A DNA stretch of 51,768 bases from Bacteroidota bacterium (GTDB lineage Bacteria; Bacteroidota; Bacteroidia; Bacteroidales; VadinHA17), in contig DQWH01000070.1 of assembly GCA_011042635.1 (NCBI GenBank), forward strand, positions 1 to 51,768, given 5' to 3'. The position numbers and the translations under genes are program-made. How positions within the stretch are numbered: position 1 is the stretch's first letter; the number at the start of each line of letters is the position of its first letter. This document shows positions 1 through 7,460 of this stretch, in pieces. Below the pieces are notes generated by a model that made no database searches, was not told the DNA's origin, and saw only the letters and a program-made list of their open reading frames with translations.

Positions 1-876
1 GACTGGATGCGTGTAAAAGGGTACGATCCGGAGGAAGTGAAACAGTACTCTGACGAAAAAATGGAGGAACTGGTGAAAGAATCGCCCTATTACAAGGCTA
101 CCTCCAGCGATGTGGACTGGCTGGCCAAGGTGAGGATGCAGGGAGAAATACAGAAATGGGTGGATCATTCCATCAGCGTGACCATCAACCTGCCCCAGCA
201 GGTCCAGGAAAGCCTGGTTTCGGAGCTGTACCTTACCGCCTGGAAGAGCGGTTGCAAGGGAGCCACCATCTATCGAGACGGTTCGAGAAACGGCGTGCTG
301 GTAACCGGCGAAAAGAAAAACGAACAGGCCGTTCAGTTCCCCAAACGACCCAGGGTGCTTGATGCCGAGATCATCCGGTTTAATAATAACAACGAAAGAT
401 GGATCGCTTTTGTGGGACTGAAAGACGGTGTTCCCTATGAAATATTTACCGGCCTTGCCGACGAGGAGATCTTCCCCATACCCAAATCCATCACCAGAGG
501 AAAGATCATCAAAACCAAGGACGAAGACGGCAAAAACCGCTACGATTTCATGTATACCGACAAATACGGTTACAAAAACATCCTGGGCGGCTTATCGCAT
601 ATGTTCCATCCGGAATTCTGGAACTATGCCAAATTGATATCGGGCGTCCTTCGCCATGGCATGCCCATCCCCGATGTGGTAAATCTGGTTTCCTCACTGC
701 GTCTCGACAGTGAGAACATCAATACCTGGAGGAACGGGGTGGAAAGGGCCCTGAAGCGGTACATCCCCAACGGCACCCGCGCCAAGGGCGAATGCCAGGA
801 ATGCGGCTCCAAGAACCTGATTTACCAGGAAGGCTGTCTCATCTGCCAGGATTGCGGCAGCTCGAAATGCGGGTAA
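1..876 (+). CDS. nrdJ: Adenosylcobalamin-dependent ribonucleotide reductase, C-terminal part (5' end outside window)
   Basis: This is the last 291 residues of a class II (vitamin B12-dependent) ribonucleotide reductase, which makes deoxyribonucleotides in the cytoplasm without needing oxygen. The reading frame is open from base 1, so the gene begins upstream. The seen part carries the family motif TINLP followed by SGCKGATIYRDGSR, typical of the end of the NrdJ catalytic barrel. The tail is a zinc-ribbon-like domain with CxxC pairs (CQEC, CLICQDC) and a final Cys pair (SSKCG) that in this family is thought to reduce the active-site disulfide. It ends just before a hairpin shared with the convergent kbl gene. 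The assignment is firm; the upstream two thirds cannot be judged. Confidence 0.93.
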   Translation, partial: DWMRVKGYDPEEVKQYSDEKMEELVKESPYYKATSSDVDWLAKVRMQGEIQKWVDHSISVTINLPQQVQESLVSELYLTAWKSGCKGATIYRDGSRNGVLVTGEKKNEQAVQFPKRPRVLDAEIIRFNNNNERWIAFVGLKDGVPYEIFTGLADEEIFPIPKSITRGKIIKTKDEDGKNRYDFMYTDKYGYKNILGGLSHMFHPEFWNYAKLISGVLRHGMPIPDVVNLVSSLRLDSENINTWRNGVERALKRYIPNGTRAKGECQECGSKNLIYQEGCLICQDCGSSKCG

Positions 877-879
877 AAA

Positions 880-916
880 AAACGAGTCCCCTTCGACAGG
901 CTCAGGGGACTCGTTT
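880..916. terminator. Hairpin between convergent nrdJ and kbl, REP-like
   Basis: A 12-bp perfect stem (880-891 with 905-916) encloses a 13-nt loop. The left arm starts in the A-run right after the nrdJ stop and the right arm ends in TTT, so it could terminate transcripts from both directions. The loop and inner stem contain CTTCGACAGGCTCAGG, a sequence that resembles short dispersed palindromes seen in many bacterial genomes. Confidence 0.6.
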
Positions 917-940
917 GCTATTCCTGAGATTTATCCGGTT

Positions 941-2131
941 TTATTTCAGCACCCCCAGTTTACGGCCAATTTTGGTAAACGCCTTCACGGCTCTGTCAAG
1001 GTGTTCCTTTTCATGAGCAGCTGAAAGCTGTACCCTGATCCTGGCCTGCCCTTTGGGAACCACCGGATAATAGAAGCCGATCACGTAAATGCCTTCGTCC
1101 AGCAGTTCCCGGGCAAAATCCTGGGATAATTTGGCATCGTACAGCATGATGGGAACAATGGCACTCCGGGTGGGCTTCAGATCGAAACCGGCCGCTTTCA
1201 TTTCGTTAAAGAAATATTTGGTGTTCCAGTGCAGCTTGTCCTGCAGCTCATTGGTCTCGCTCATCATATCGAACATCCTGATACCGGCATTGACCACCGA
1301 TGGCGGCAGTGAATTCGAGAAGAGATAAGGCCGGCTGCGCTGCCTGAGCATTTCAATGATCTCTTTCTTCCCGGTGGTAAAGCCTCCGATCCCTCCGCCG
1401 AAAGCCTTACCCAGTGTGCCAGTAATAATCTCAACCTTCCCGCGGCAATTGAAGAGTTCGGTTATCCCCCTTCCTGTTTCTCCCACCACACCGGCCGAAT
1501 GAGCTTCGTCGATCATGACCATGGCATCATATTTTTCAGCCAGCTCCAGAATGCGGTCAAGGGGAGCCACATTTCCGTCCATAGAAAACACGGCATCGGT
1601 AACGATCAGTCTGAAGCGCTGTTCCTGTGCTTTTTTCAGCTGTTCTTCCAGATCGGCCATGTCGGCATTCTGGTAACGATACCGCTGGGCCTTGCAGAGC
1701 CTTACTCCGTCGATGATGGAAGCATGGTTCAGCGCATCGGAAATGATGGCATCCTCAGGTCCCAGCAGAGGCTCGAAAACACCTCCGTTGGCATCGAAAC
1801 AGGCGGCATACAGGATGGTATCTTCCGTACCGAAAAAATCGGCTATCTTTTTCTCGAGGGTTTTATGAATATCCTGCGTTCCGCAAATAAACCGTACCGA
1901 CGACAAACCAAAGCCACGGCTGTCGAGGGCTTCTCTGGCCGCTTTGACCAGTTCCGGATGGTTGGATAACCCCAGGTAATTATTGGCACAAAAATTCAGT
2001 ACCTTTTCACCGGTGCTGATACTGATCTCGGCACCCTGGGGTGAGGTAATGATCCTTTCTTCCTTGAACAAACCGGCCTCCTGGATGCCGGCCAGTTCCT
2101 GCTGCAGATGTTCTTTTATCTTTCCGTACAT
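941..2131 (-). CDS. kbl: Glycine C-acetyltransferase (2-amino-3-ketobutyrate CoA ligase)
   Basis: This PLP enzyme of the alpha-oxoamine synthase family cleaves 2-amino-3-ketobutyrate with CoA to glycine and acetyl-CoA, the second step of threonine breakdown. The 396-residue length matches the family. Motifs visible are NFCANNYLGLSNHPELV near residue 45-60, DALNHASIIDG, the cofactor Asp in VMIDEAHSAG, and the PLP-lysine region TGTLGKAFGGGIGG. It is transcribed away from the SDR-type threonine dehydrogenase gene on the other side of a 173-bp gap, so the two genes together form the threonine-to-glycine pathway. The ATG at 2131 fits the family N-terminus (MYGKIKEHLQQEL). Confidence 0.95.
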   Translation of the reverse strand: MYGKIKEHLQQELAGIQEAGLFKEERIITSPQGAEISISTGEKVLNFCANNYLGLSNHPELVKAAREALDSRGFGLSSVRFICGTQDIHKTLEKKIADFFGTEDTILYAACFDANGGVFEPLLGPEDAIISDALNHASIIDGVRLCKAQRYRYQNADMADLEEQLKKAQEQRFRLIVTDAVFSMDGNVAPLDRILELAEKYDAMVMIDEAHSAGVVGETGRGITELFNCRGKVEIITGTLGKAFGGGIGGFTTGKKEIIEMLRQRSRPYLFSNSLPPSVVNAGIRMFDMMSETNELQDKLHWNTKYFFNEMKAAGFDLKPTRSAIVPIMLYDAKLSQDFARELLDEGIYVIGFYYPVVPKGQARIRVQLSAAHEKEHLDRAVKAFTKIGRKLGVLK

Positions 2132-2173
2132 AACGACAGGTATTTATAGGTTCTTTCTTACTTGAAGTGCCGC

Positions 2174-2181
2174 CAAATATA
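2174..2181 (-). promoter_or_regulatory. Putative kbl promoter, -7 box
   Basis: On the minus strand this reads TATATTTG, an exact match to the Bacteroidota -7 consensus TAnnTTTG, about 43 nt upstream of the kbl ATG. No clear TTG box is seen at the expected -33 position. Confidence 0.5.
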
Positions 2182-2261
2182 TGAAAATTGATATTCAATA
2201 CGAATTAATTTTCAATGCTTTATAGTATGTTTTTCACCATGAAAATTATTTACTTTCGCGA

Positions 2262-2269
2262 TACATTTG
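2262..2269 (+). promoter_or_regulatory. Putative tdh promoter, -7 box
   Basis: TACATTTG matches TAnnTTTG and lies 35 nt upstream of the tdh ATG. A second near match, TACTTTCG at 2251-2258, overlaps the same stretch. The -33 element is weak, so which of the two is used is uncertain. Confidence 0.4.
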
Positions 2270-2304
2270 CTAAATAAAAAACAGAAAACAAAAAACATCC
2301 TGTT

Positions 2305-3267
2305 ATGAAGAATATCCTTGTAACCGGCTCTGTCGGACAGATCGGTTCCGAACTCACCCTCGAACTCAGAAAAAGATATGGCAACGACCACGTGGTAGCC
2401 GGAATCAGAAAAACCCTTCCCGAAGGAGAACTGAAGGAATCGGGTCCCTACGAAGTAGCCGACGCTACGGATCCCGAACAGATCACCGCCGTGGTGAAAA
2501 AATACAGGATCGACACCATTTTTCACCTGGCCGCCATCCTGTCGGCCGTAGCAGAAAAATACCCGCAGCGCGGCTGGGATGTGGGAGTAAACGGATTGTT
2601 CAACGTGCTGGAAATTGCCAGGGAATACAACTGTGCCCTCTTTTTCCCCAGCTCTATCGGTGCCTTCGGTCCAACCACCCCACTGGACCACACCCCGCAG
2701 GACACCATCCAGCGACCGAATACTATGTACGGAGTAACCAAGGTAACCGGAGAACTGCTGTGTGATTATTATTACAAGCGCTTCGGCGTTGATACGCGCG
2801 GCCTGCGTTACCCGGGTATTATTTCAAATGTCACCCTCCCCGGGGGAGGTACCACCGATTATGCAGTGGAAATTTTTTACGATGCCGTAAAATACGGGAG
2901 GTACGTCTGCCCTCTTTCCAAAGGTACTTTCCTCGATATGATGTACATGCCCGATGCCATAGAAGCCGCAATTCAGCTCATGGAAGCCGATCCTTCCCGC
3001 CTGAAGCACCGGAATGCCTTCAATGTAACTGCCATGAGCTTTGATCCGGAAATACTGGCTTCAGCCATCAAAAAACACATCCCTGACTTTGAAATGACCT
3101 ACGAGGCGGATCCTACCAAACAGGCCATTGCCGATTCCTGGCCCAACAGCATGGACGATTCGGCCGCACGTGAAGAATGGGGATGGAATCCCCGGTATGA
3201 TCTGGATGCCATGACGTCAGATATGATCGAAAAAATCAGGATCAAGCACGAAAAAGGCCTGTATTGA
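2305..3267 (+). CDS. tdh: L-threonine 3-dehydrogenase, short-chain (epimerase-like) type
   Basis: This cytoplasmic NAD-dependent enzyme oxidises L-threonine to 2-amino-3-ketobutyrate, the substrate of the divergently encoded kbl product. The protein belongs to the extended SDR/epimerase fold and not to the zinc-dependent alcohol dehydrogenase type of E. coli. Visible features are the nucleotide-binding loop GSVGQIGSEL at residues 8-17, FHLAAILSA, the serine region FPSSIGAFGP and the catalytic YGVTK near residue 143, then RYPGIISNVTLPGGGTTDYA, which is typical of the Flavobacterium/trypanosome TDH group. The length of 320 residues is usual. It has its own promoter region and ends in a 304-bp gap before a convergent gene. 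Confidence 0.9.
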   Translation: MKNILVTGSVGQIGSELTLELRKRYGNDHVVAGIRKTLPEGELKESGPYEVADATDPEQITAVVKKYRIDTIFHLAAILSAVAEKYPQRGWDVGVNGLFNVLEIAREYNCALFFPSSIGAFGPTTPLDHTPQDTIQRPNTMYGVTKVTGELLCDYYYKRFGVDTRGLRYPGIISNVTLPGGGTTDYAVEIFYDAVKYGRYVCPLSKGTFLDMMYMPDAIEAAIQLMEADPSRLKHRNAFNVTAMSFDPEILASAIKKHIPDFEMTYEADPTKQAIADSWPNSMDDSAAREEWGWNPRYDLDAMTSDMIEKIRIKHEKGLY

Positions 3268-3396
3268 CGGAACGGGAAAAACCGGGAATTGTCGTCCTGT
3301 TTCAGATAATATTGCCTACTATAAGCAATGGGCCCCATTCGTCTGATGTCATAATACCAGGGGTATTTCATAATTCATATATGGTTCTTTTATAGA

Positions 3397-3434
3397 CAAC
3401 TACGTAGTTATCTACGTTGCTATCTACGTAGTTG
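3397..3434. repeat. Nested palindromic repeat built on CTACGTAGTT
   Basis: An 11-bp perfect inverted repeat, CAACTACGTAG (3397-3407) with CTACGTAGTTG (3424-3434), flanks a third related copy (CTACGTTG, 3412-3419). The left arm also contains the perfect 12-bp palindrome AACTACGTAGTT (3398-3409). The units can also be read as near-tandem copies of TATCTACGT(A)GTTG. It has the look of a dispersed intergenic repeat unit of a REP/MITE kind; only one copy lies in this window. Confidence 0.6.
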
Positions 3435-3491
3435 CCTGCCACCCTTTCAAATTTAACCATTTAAACCCGAAACTCGGAACACAAAACACAA

Positions 3492-3523
3492 AACCCTGAC
3501 GATAGCTGCGCCATGTCAGGGTT
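3492..3523 (-). terminator. Hairpin, likely terminator of the HU/SPOR gene
   Basis: A 9-bp perfect stem, AACCCTGAC (3492-3500) with GTCAGGGTT (3515-3523), has a 14-nt loop. Read on the minus strand it is followed by TTTGTGTTTTGTG, a T-rich tract, so it fits a terminator for the minus-strand gene ending at 3572. Confidence 0.6.
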
Positions 3524-3537
3524 CAATATCGACTAAT

Positions 3538-3565
3538 CCATCCGGTTCACTTCCCTCCCGGATGG
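3538..3565. terminator. Hairpin just downstream of the HU/SPOR stop codon
   Basis: An 8-bp stem, CCATCCGG (3538-3545) with CCGGATGG (3558-3565), has a 12-nt loop and lies 6 nt past the stop codon at 3572. No T-run follows, so it may help protect the 3' end and not terminate by itself. Confidence 0.4.
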
Positions 3566-3571
3566 AAAGTC

Positions 3572-4567
3572 TCATTGATTTTTCAGCAGCCACACCGACT
3601 GTCTTCCGGGCTGTTGCCTGATCCTTTGAAGAGACTGAAGGGCTTCCTCTTTATTATCAAAAGCGCTCATAGATACCCGCAGGTATCCATTGCCGGCTTC
3701 CAGGATCTCGGAGGGATACCCTTCCGAGGCAAGTTCGTCCTTAAGGGTACGGGCATTTTCCGCCAGACGGAAACTGCCGGCAATCAAATAATACCGGTTT
3801 GCTGCCGGGGCGGGAAGGGGCTCTTCCGGGGTTTCTTCCACAGGAATTTCCTTCTCCTCCATTACCGGCTGAGTTTCTTCTTTTCTACCTTCCTCCACAT
3901 CATCGCTGTAACGGGCGGTTTCCCCGGGAGTGGCCGTCTGTTCTGTCACCGCTTCCTTTTTCTGCAGCCACTGGAAAGAAGAAAAATCCAGGTTCAGATC
4001 ATCCAGGTAATGAGTTTTGAGGGGGATCAGGGCCAGAGCGACCAGCACGGGAATAGCAATCAGCACACGCCGCAGGGTTTTTCCGGCAGGCCGCTTACCG
4101 GCCGGAGGCTGGTCTCTGAATTTTCTGATTTTCTTCCTTACGTCATAATCTTCCAGCGGGGTAGCCGTAAACCTCGACAGGCCGTACGATCCGATCAGAT
4201 AATTCCGCGTATTATCGGGTTCGAACTGCAGATTATGCCGGTTATCATACTGAAAGCGACCGATATCCTCAAAATGAAAAGGGGCTCCTTTTTCAAGCCG
4301 GTCTTTCACTTCTTTCACAAAACCGGACACCGCCCGCCGGGCATCCACATACCCCATACCCTGCCTTTCGGATATGTATCCCACCAGCAAACCGTCGTTT
4401 CCCGACAGGTTTCTGTTAAAACTGATCCTTTTGGAAGGCGGGGAAAAAACATGCCGTTCAAAATCTATTTCGGCAGGCTGATAATTGGCTACAAACCCTC
4501 CGAAATCAGGTACAATGACACAATCATGCAAAACAAGCAACTGCCGGATGTGGGCAACAATATCCAC
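3572..4567 (-). CDS. HU-like (CCDC81-type) and SPOR domain inner-membrane protein
   Basis: This Bacteroidota-type envelope protein of about 331 residues has three parts. The N-terminal half shows two tandem HU/CCDC81-like domains (LLVLHDCVIVPDFGGFVANY, then KGAPFHFEDIGRFQYD). A single membrane helix (VLIAIPVLVALALIPL) follows, then an acidic Glu/Pro linker, and the C-terminus is a SPOR domain (YYLIAGSFRLAENARTLKDEL ... YLRVSMSAF) that binds denuded peptidoglycan at division sites in characterised proteins. I chose the GTG at 4567 because VDIVAHIRQLL aligns with the usual start MDIxxYIxELL, and because a -7 box lies at 4603-4596, which leaves no room for the TTG at 4594. The function is probably in cell envelope organisation or division; the DNA-binding role of the HU part is unproven. 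Confidence 0.85.
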   Translation of the reverse strand: MDIVAHIRQLLVLHDCVIVPDFGGFVANYQPAEIDFERHVFSPPSKRISFNRNLSGNDGLLVGYISERQGMGYVDARRAVSGFVKEVKDRLEKGAPFHFEDIGRFQYDNRHNLQFEPDNTRNYLIGSYGLSRFTATPLEDYDVRKKIRKFRDQPPAGKRPAGKTLRRVLIAIPVLVALALIPLKTHYLDDLNLDFSSFQWLQKKEAVTEQTATPGETARYSDDVEEGRKEETQPVMEEKEIPVEETPEEPLPAPAANRYYLIAGSFRLAENARTLKDELASEGYPSEILEAGNGYLRVSMSAFDNKEEALQSLQRIRQQPGRQSVWLLKNQ

Positions 4568-4595
4568 GGTGTATTCTTTTTGGTTTTTTCTCAAA

Positions 4596-4603
4596 CAAAA
4601 TTA
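4596..4603 (-). promoter_or_regulatory. Putative promoter of the HU/SPOR gene, -7 box
   Basis: On the minus strand this reads TAATTTTG, matching TAnnTTTG. It overlaps the alternative TTG start and so supports the GTG start at 4567. Confidence 0.45.
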
Positions 4604-4717
4604 AGAAATATTCAAAGCATGTCATCATTTTTCCCGATAATTTCCGTCTGCATTTTTTCCCCGGTATTCCATCAACCGAAATCCATCCGTTTTTATCGTC
4701 ATTCGTTTCGAATTTGG

Positions 4718-4725
4718 TATCTTCG
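4718..4725 (+). promoter_or_regulatory. Putative promoter of the nucleotide-sugar operon, -7 box
   Basis: TATCTTCG differs by one base from TAnnTTTG and lies 17 nt upstream of the first ATG of the operon at 4743. No good -33 box is seen. Confidence 0.35.
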
Positions 4726-4742
4726 CAAAAATTCTACATCGT

Positions 4743-5870
4743 ATGGAACAAATCAGGATGGTAGATCTTGCCGGTCAGTACCGTCGGCTGAAAGGAGAAA
4801 TAGACGCAGCCATCCGGGAAGTTATTGATTCCACAACCTTTATCAACGGACCGGCTGTAAGTGAATTTGCCACCGATCTGGAAAATTACCTGGGGGTTAA
4901 ACATGTGATCCCCTGCGGGAACGGCACCGACGCCCTTCAGGTTGCGCTGATGGCCATCGGACTGAAGCCCGGCGATGAGGTGATCACCCCTGATTTTACC
5001 TTTATTGCCACCGTGGAAGTGGTGGCTCTGCTGAAAGCAAAACCCGTATTCGTAGACGTGGATCCCGCCACCTTTAACATGACCCCCGAGGCTGTGCGCA
5101 AAGCCATTACTCCGCGCACCCGGGCAATCGTACCCGTGCATCTTTTCGGTCAGTGTGCCGATATGGAACCCATTCTGGAACTGGCCCGCGAACACAACCT
5201 GTATGTCATAGAAGATGCAGCCCAGGCACTCGGAGCGGAATACGCCGGTAAAGGGGGTACGGCAGGAAAAGCCGGCACCCTGGGTCACATCGGCTGTACT
5301 TCCTTTTTCCCTTCAAAGAATCTGGGGGCCTACGGCGACGGGGGAGCGATTTTCACGGAGTCGGATGAACTGGCAACCCGTATACGATCGATTGTTAACC
5401 ACGGAATGAAGGTACGGTATTATCATGACCGCATCGGGGTCAATTCCCGGCTGGACACCCTGCAGGCCGCCATTCTCAGGGTAAAACTGAAATATCTGAA
5501 TGATTTCAACACCCGCCGGCAGGAAGCGGCTGCCCGCTATGACGAGGCTCTGAAAGACTCCGGCCGTTTTGAAATCCCGGTGCGCAGCCCCTTTTCCACC
5601 CATATATTCCATCAGTATACCCTGAAAACGAAAGGAATAGACCGGGACGGGCTGAGAGAATTCTTGCGTAAAAAAAACATACCGGCCATGGTGTATTATC
5701 CAGTGCCCCTGCATGCACAAAAAGCCTATGCGGACCTGGGATACCGCGATAGTGAATTCCCGGTAACCGCTTCCCTTTGCCGGCAGGTGATCAGTCTGCC
5801 CATGCATACGGAACTGCCTACCGACCAGCAGGAATACATTGTGGAACAACTTCATGCATTCAGACCATGA
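4743..5870 (+). CDS. wbpE: DegT/DnrJ/EryC1-type sugar aminotransferase (WbpE-like)
   Basis: This PLP-dependent aminotransferase probably adds the 3-amino group to UDP-2-acetamido-2-deoxy-3-oxo-glucuronic acid. The 375 residues cover the whole fold: [24 protein letters not shown] binds the cofactor phosphate, [13 protein letters not shown] carries the PLP-contacting Asp, and the Schiff-base lysine lies in [15 protein letters not shown] near residue 194. It opens the operon, and its stop overlaps the ATG of the next gene by 4 nt (ATGA), which implies translational coupling. The substrate is inferred from the neighbours: an N-acetyltransferase, a Gfo/Idh/MocA dehydrogenase and a UDP-sugar 6-dehydrogenase follow in the order expected for the Wbp/Wlb pathway. 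Another 3-amino sugar is possible. Confidence 0.85.
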   Translation: MEQIRMVDLAGQYRRLKGEIDAAIREVIDSTTFINGPAVSEFATDLENYLGVKHVIPCGNGTDALQVALMAIGLKPGDEVITPDFTFIATVEVVALLKAKPVFVDVDPATFNMTPEAVRKAITPRTRAIVPVHLFGQCADMEPILELAREHNLYVIEDAAQALGAEYAGKGGTAGKAGTLGHIGCTSFFPSKNLGAYGDGGAIFTESDELATRIRSIVNHGMKVRYYHDRIGVNSRLDTLQAAILRVKLKYLNDFNTRRQEAAARYDEALKDSGRFEIPVRSPFSTHIFHQYTLKTKGIDRDGLREFLRKKNIPAMVYYPVPLHAQKAYADLGYRDSEFPVTASLCRQVISLPMHTELPTDQQEYIVEQLHAFRP

Positions 5871-6454
5871 GCACCGAAAAAGAATATTTTGCCCATGAAA
5901 CGGCCGTAATTGACGAGGGGGCCCGCATCGGACAGGGCACAAAGATCTGGCATTTTTCCCATATCATGACCGGAGCGGTGATCGGAGAAGAATGCAACAT
6001 CGGCCAGAATGTGGTGGTTTCACCGGAAGTAGTTCTCGGCAAAAATGTCAAGGTACAGAATAATGTTTCCATCTACACCGGCGTAATCTGCGAAGACGAT
6101 GTATTCCTGGGTCCCTCCATGGTATTTACAAATGTGGTGAATCCAAGAAGTGCCGTGGTGAGAAGGGGACAGTACGTTCGCACATATGTCAGGAAAGGAG
6201 CCTCTATCGGGGCGAATGCCACCATTGTATGCGGTAACGACATAGGCGAATACGCTTTTATCGGAGCCGGAGCGGTGGTTACACGGGAGGTGAAACCCTA
6301 TGCCCTGGTGGTGGGGAATCCTGCCCGGCAGGTGGGATGGATGAGCGAGTACGGACACCGGCTGGAGTTCAATGAAGAGGGAATAGCCGTTTGTGCCGAA
6401 AGCGGGGAAAAATACCTGCTGGAAAACAACCGGGTAAGAAAAATCGTTGATTAA
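5867..6454 (+). CDS. wbpD: Left-handed beta-helix sugar N-acetyltransferase (WbpD/WlbB-like)
   Basis: This 195-residue protein would transfer acetyl from acetyl-CoA to the 3-amino group made by the upstream aminotransferase. Hexapeptide repeats run through most of it ([69 protein letters not shown]), which is the left-handed parallel beta-helix of this transferase family. The [14 protein letters not shown] segment, a typical WbpD/WlbB loop, is present. The start at 5867 overlaps the preceding stop by 4 nt; a longer in-frame extension lies inside the upstream gene and is rejected. Confidence 0.87.
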   Translation: MSTEKEYFAHETAVIDEGARIGQGTKIWHFSHIMTGAVIGEECNIGQNVVVSPEVVLGKNVKVQNNVSIYTGVICEDDVFLGPSMVFTNVVNPRSAVVRRGQYVRTYVRKGASIGANATIVCGNDIGEYAFIGAGAVVTREVKPYALVVGNPARQVGWMSEYGHRLEFNEEGIAVCAESGEKYLLENNRVRKIVD

Positions 6455-6460
6455 CAGACT

Positions 6461-7447
6461 ATGAATCAGAATATCGTTATGAAGAACCCGAACCAACCGA
6501 AACATTTTGCCCTGATCGGTGTAGCCGGATTTGTAGCTGTGAGACACCTCAGGGCCATTCATGATACGGGAAATGTGCTGCTGGCCGCCCTTGATCCGTC
6601 TGATACCGTGGGGATTCTGGACAGTTATTTTCCCAACGCCGATTTTTTTGTTGAATTTGAAAGGTTTGACAGGCATATTGACAAGATGCGCCGCATCGGA
6701 ACACGCATCGATTATGTCAGCATATGTTCGCCCAATTACCTGCACGATTCACACATCCGCTTTGCCCTAAAGCACCAGGCCGATGCCATTTGCGAAAAGC
6801 CCATGGTACTGAATCCCTGGAACGTGGATGCGCTGCAGGAATTTGAACAGGAAACCGGCAGAAAGATCAACAACATCCTGCAGCTCAGGCTTCATCCGTC
6901 GATAAAGGCTCTGAAGAAAAATATCGATCGGGAAAACGGAGAAAAGATTTACGATATCGATCTGACCTACATCACCAGCCGGGGCCACTGGTACTTCATC
7001 TCCTGGAAAGGAGATATACATAAATCGGGAGGGATTGCCACGAACATCGGGGTGCATTTTTTCGACATGCTGACCTGGATATTCGGCAAACCTGTCGAGA
7101 ACAGGGTCCATTTACTGGAAAACAACCGGGCCTCGGGCTTCCTGCAACTCGAAAAGGCCAGGGTCAGGTGGTTCCTCAGTGTGAATGCAGCCGATCTTCC
7201 CGAAGCTGTCAGAAAAAAGGGGCAACGAACCTACCGGTCAATCCTGATTGACGGCGAAGAAATTGAGTTTTCCGACGGATTTACCGATCTGCATACGGAA
7301 AGTTATCGCCAGATCCTGAAAGGCAATGGATTTGGCATTGAAGATATTCGCCGTTCCATAGAAATAGTATATCATATCAGGAACACTCAGCCCGAAGGGC
7401 TGTCGGGAGAGGTACATCCCCTATTATTTAACCTTTCAAAAAAATAA
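6461..7447 (+). CDS. wlbA: Gfo/Idh/MocA family UDP-sugar 3-dehydrogenase (WlbA/WbpB-like)
   Basis: This NAD(P)-dependent oxidoreductase probably oxidises C3 of UDP-N-acetyl-glucuronic acid, giving the substrate for the aminotransferase. The Rossmann start FALIGVAGFVAVRHLRAI is at residues 16-33, followed by the family lysine in ADAICEKPMVLNPWN near residue 115 and the substrate-binding half with GGIATNIGVHFFDMLTWIFG. The length of 328 residues is slightly above the usual 310-320. The first ATG at 6461 is 6 nt after the previous stop; a second ATG at 6479 (MKNPNQPKHFALIG) would give a more usual N-terminus, so the exact start is uncertain. Confidence 0.85.
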   Translation: MNQNIVMKNPNQPKHFALIGVAGFVAVRHLRAIHDTGNVLLAALDPSDTVGILDSYFPNADFFVEFERFDRHIDKMRRIGTRIDYVSICSPNYLHDSHIRFALKHQADAICEKPMVLNPWNVDALQEFEQETGRKINNILQLRLHPSIKALKKNIDRENGEKIYDIDLTYITSRGHWYFISWKGDIHKSGGIATNIGVHFFDMLTWIFGKPVENRVHLLENNRASGFLQLEKARVRWFLSVNAADLPEAVRKKGQRTYRSILIDGEEIEFSDGFTDLHTESYRQILKGNGFGIEDIRRSIEIVYHIRNTQPEGLSGEVHPLLFNLSKK

Positions 7448-7460
7448 TGTTTGAAGCGCC

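Larger units (their letters stand above)
3268..3571. other. Intergenic region between convergent tdh and the HU/SPOR gene
   Basis: No open reading frame of believable quality is seen here. The stretch holds a compact inverted/tandem repeat (3397-3434) and two hairpins (3492-3523 and 3538-3565), listed separately. The first part (3268-3390) shows nothing recognisable. Confidence 0.6.

Noticed and set aside
3575..4828. 417-residue open frame on the plus strand opposite the HU/SPOR gene
   Set aside because: It is antisense to a well-recognised gene, has no family resemblance, low-complexity composition, and would run into the wbpE start.
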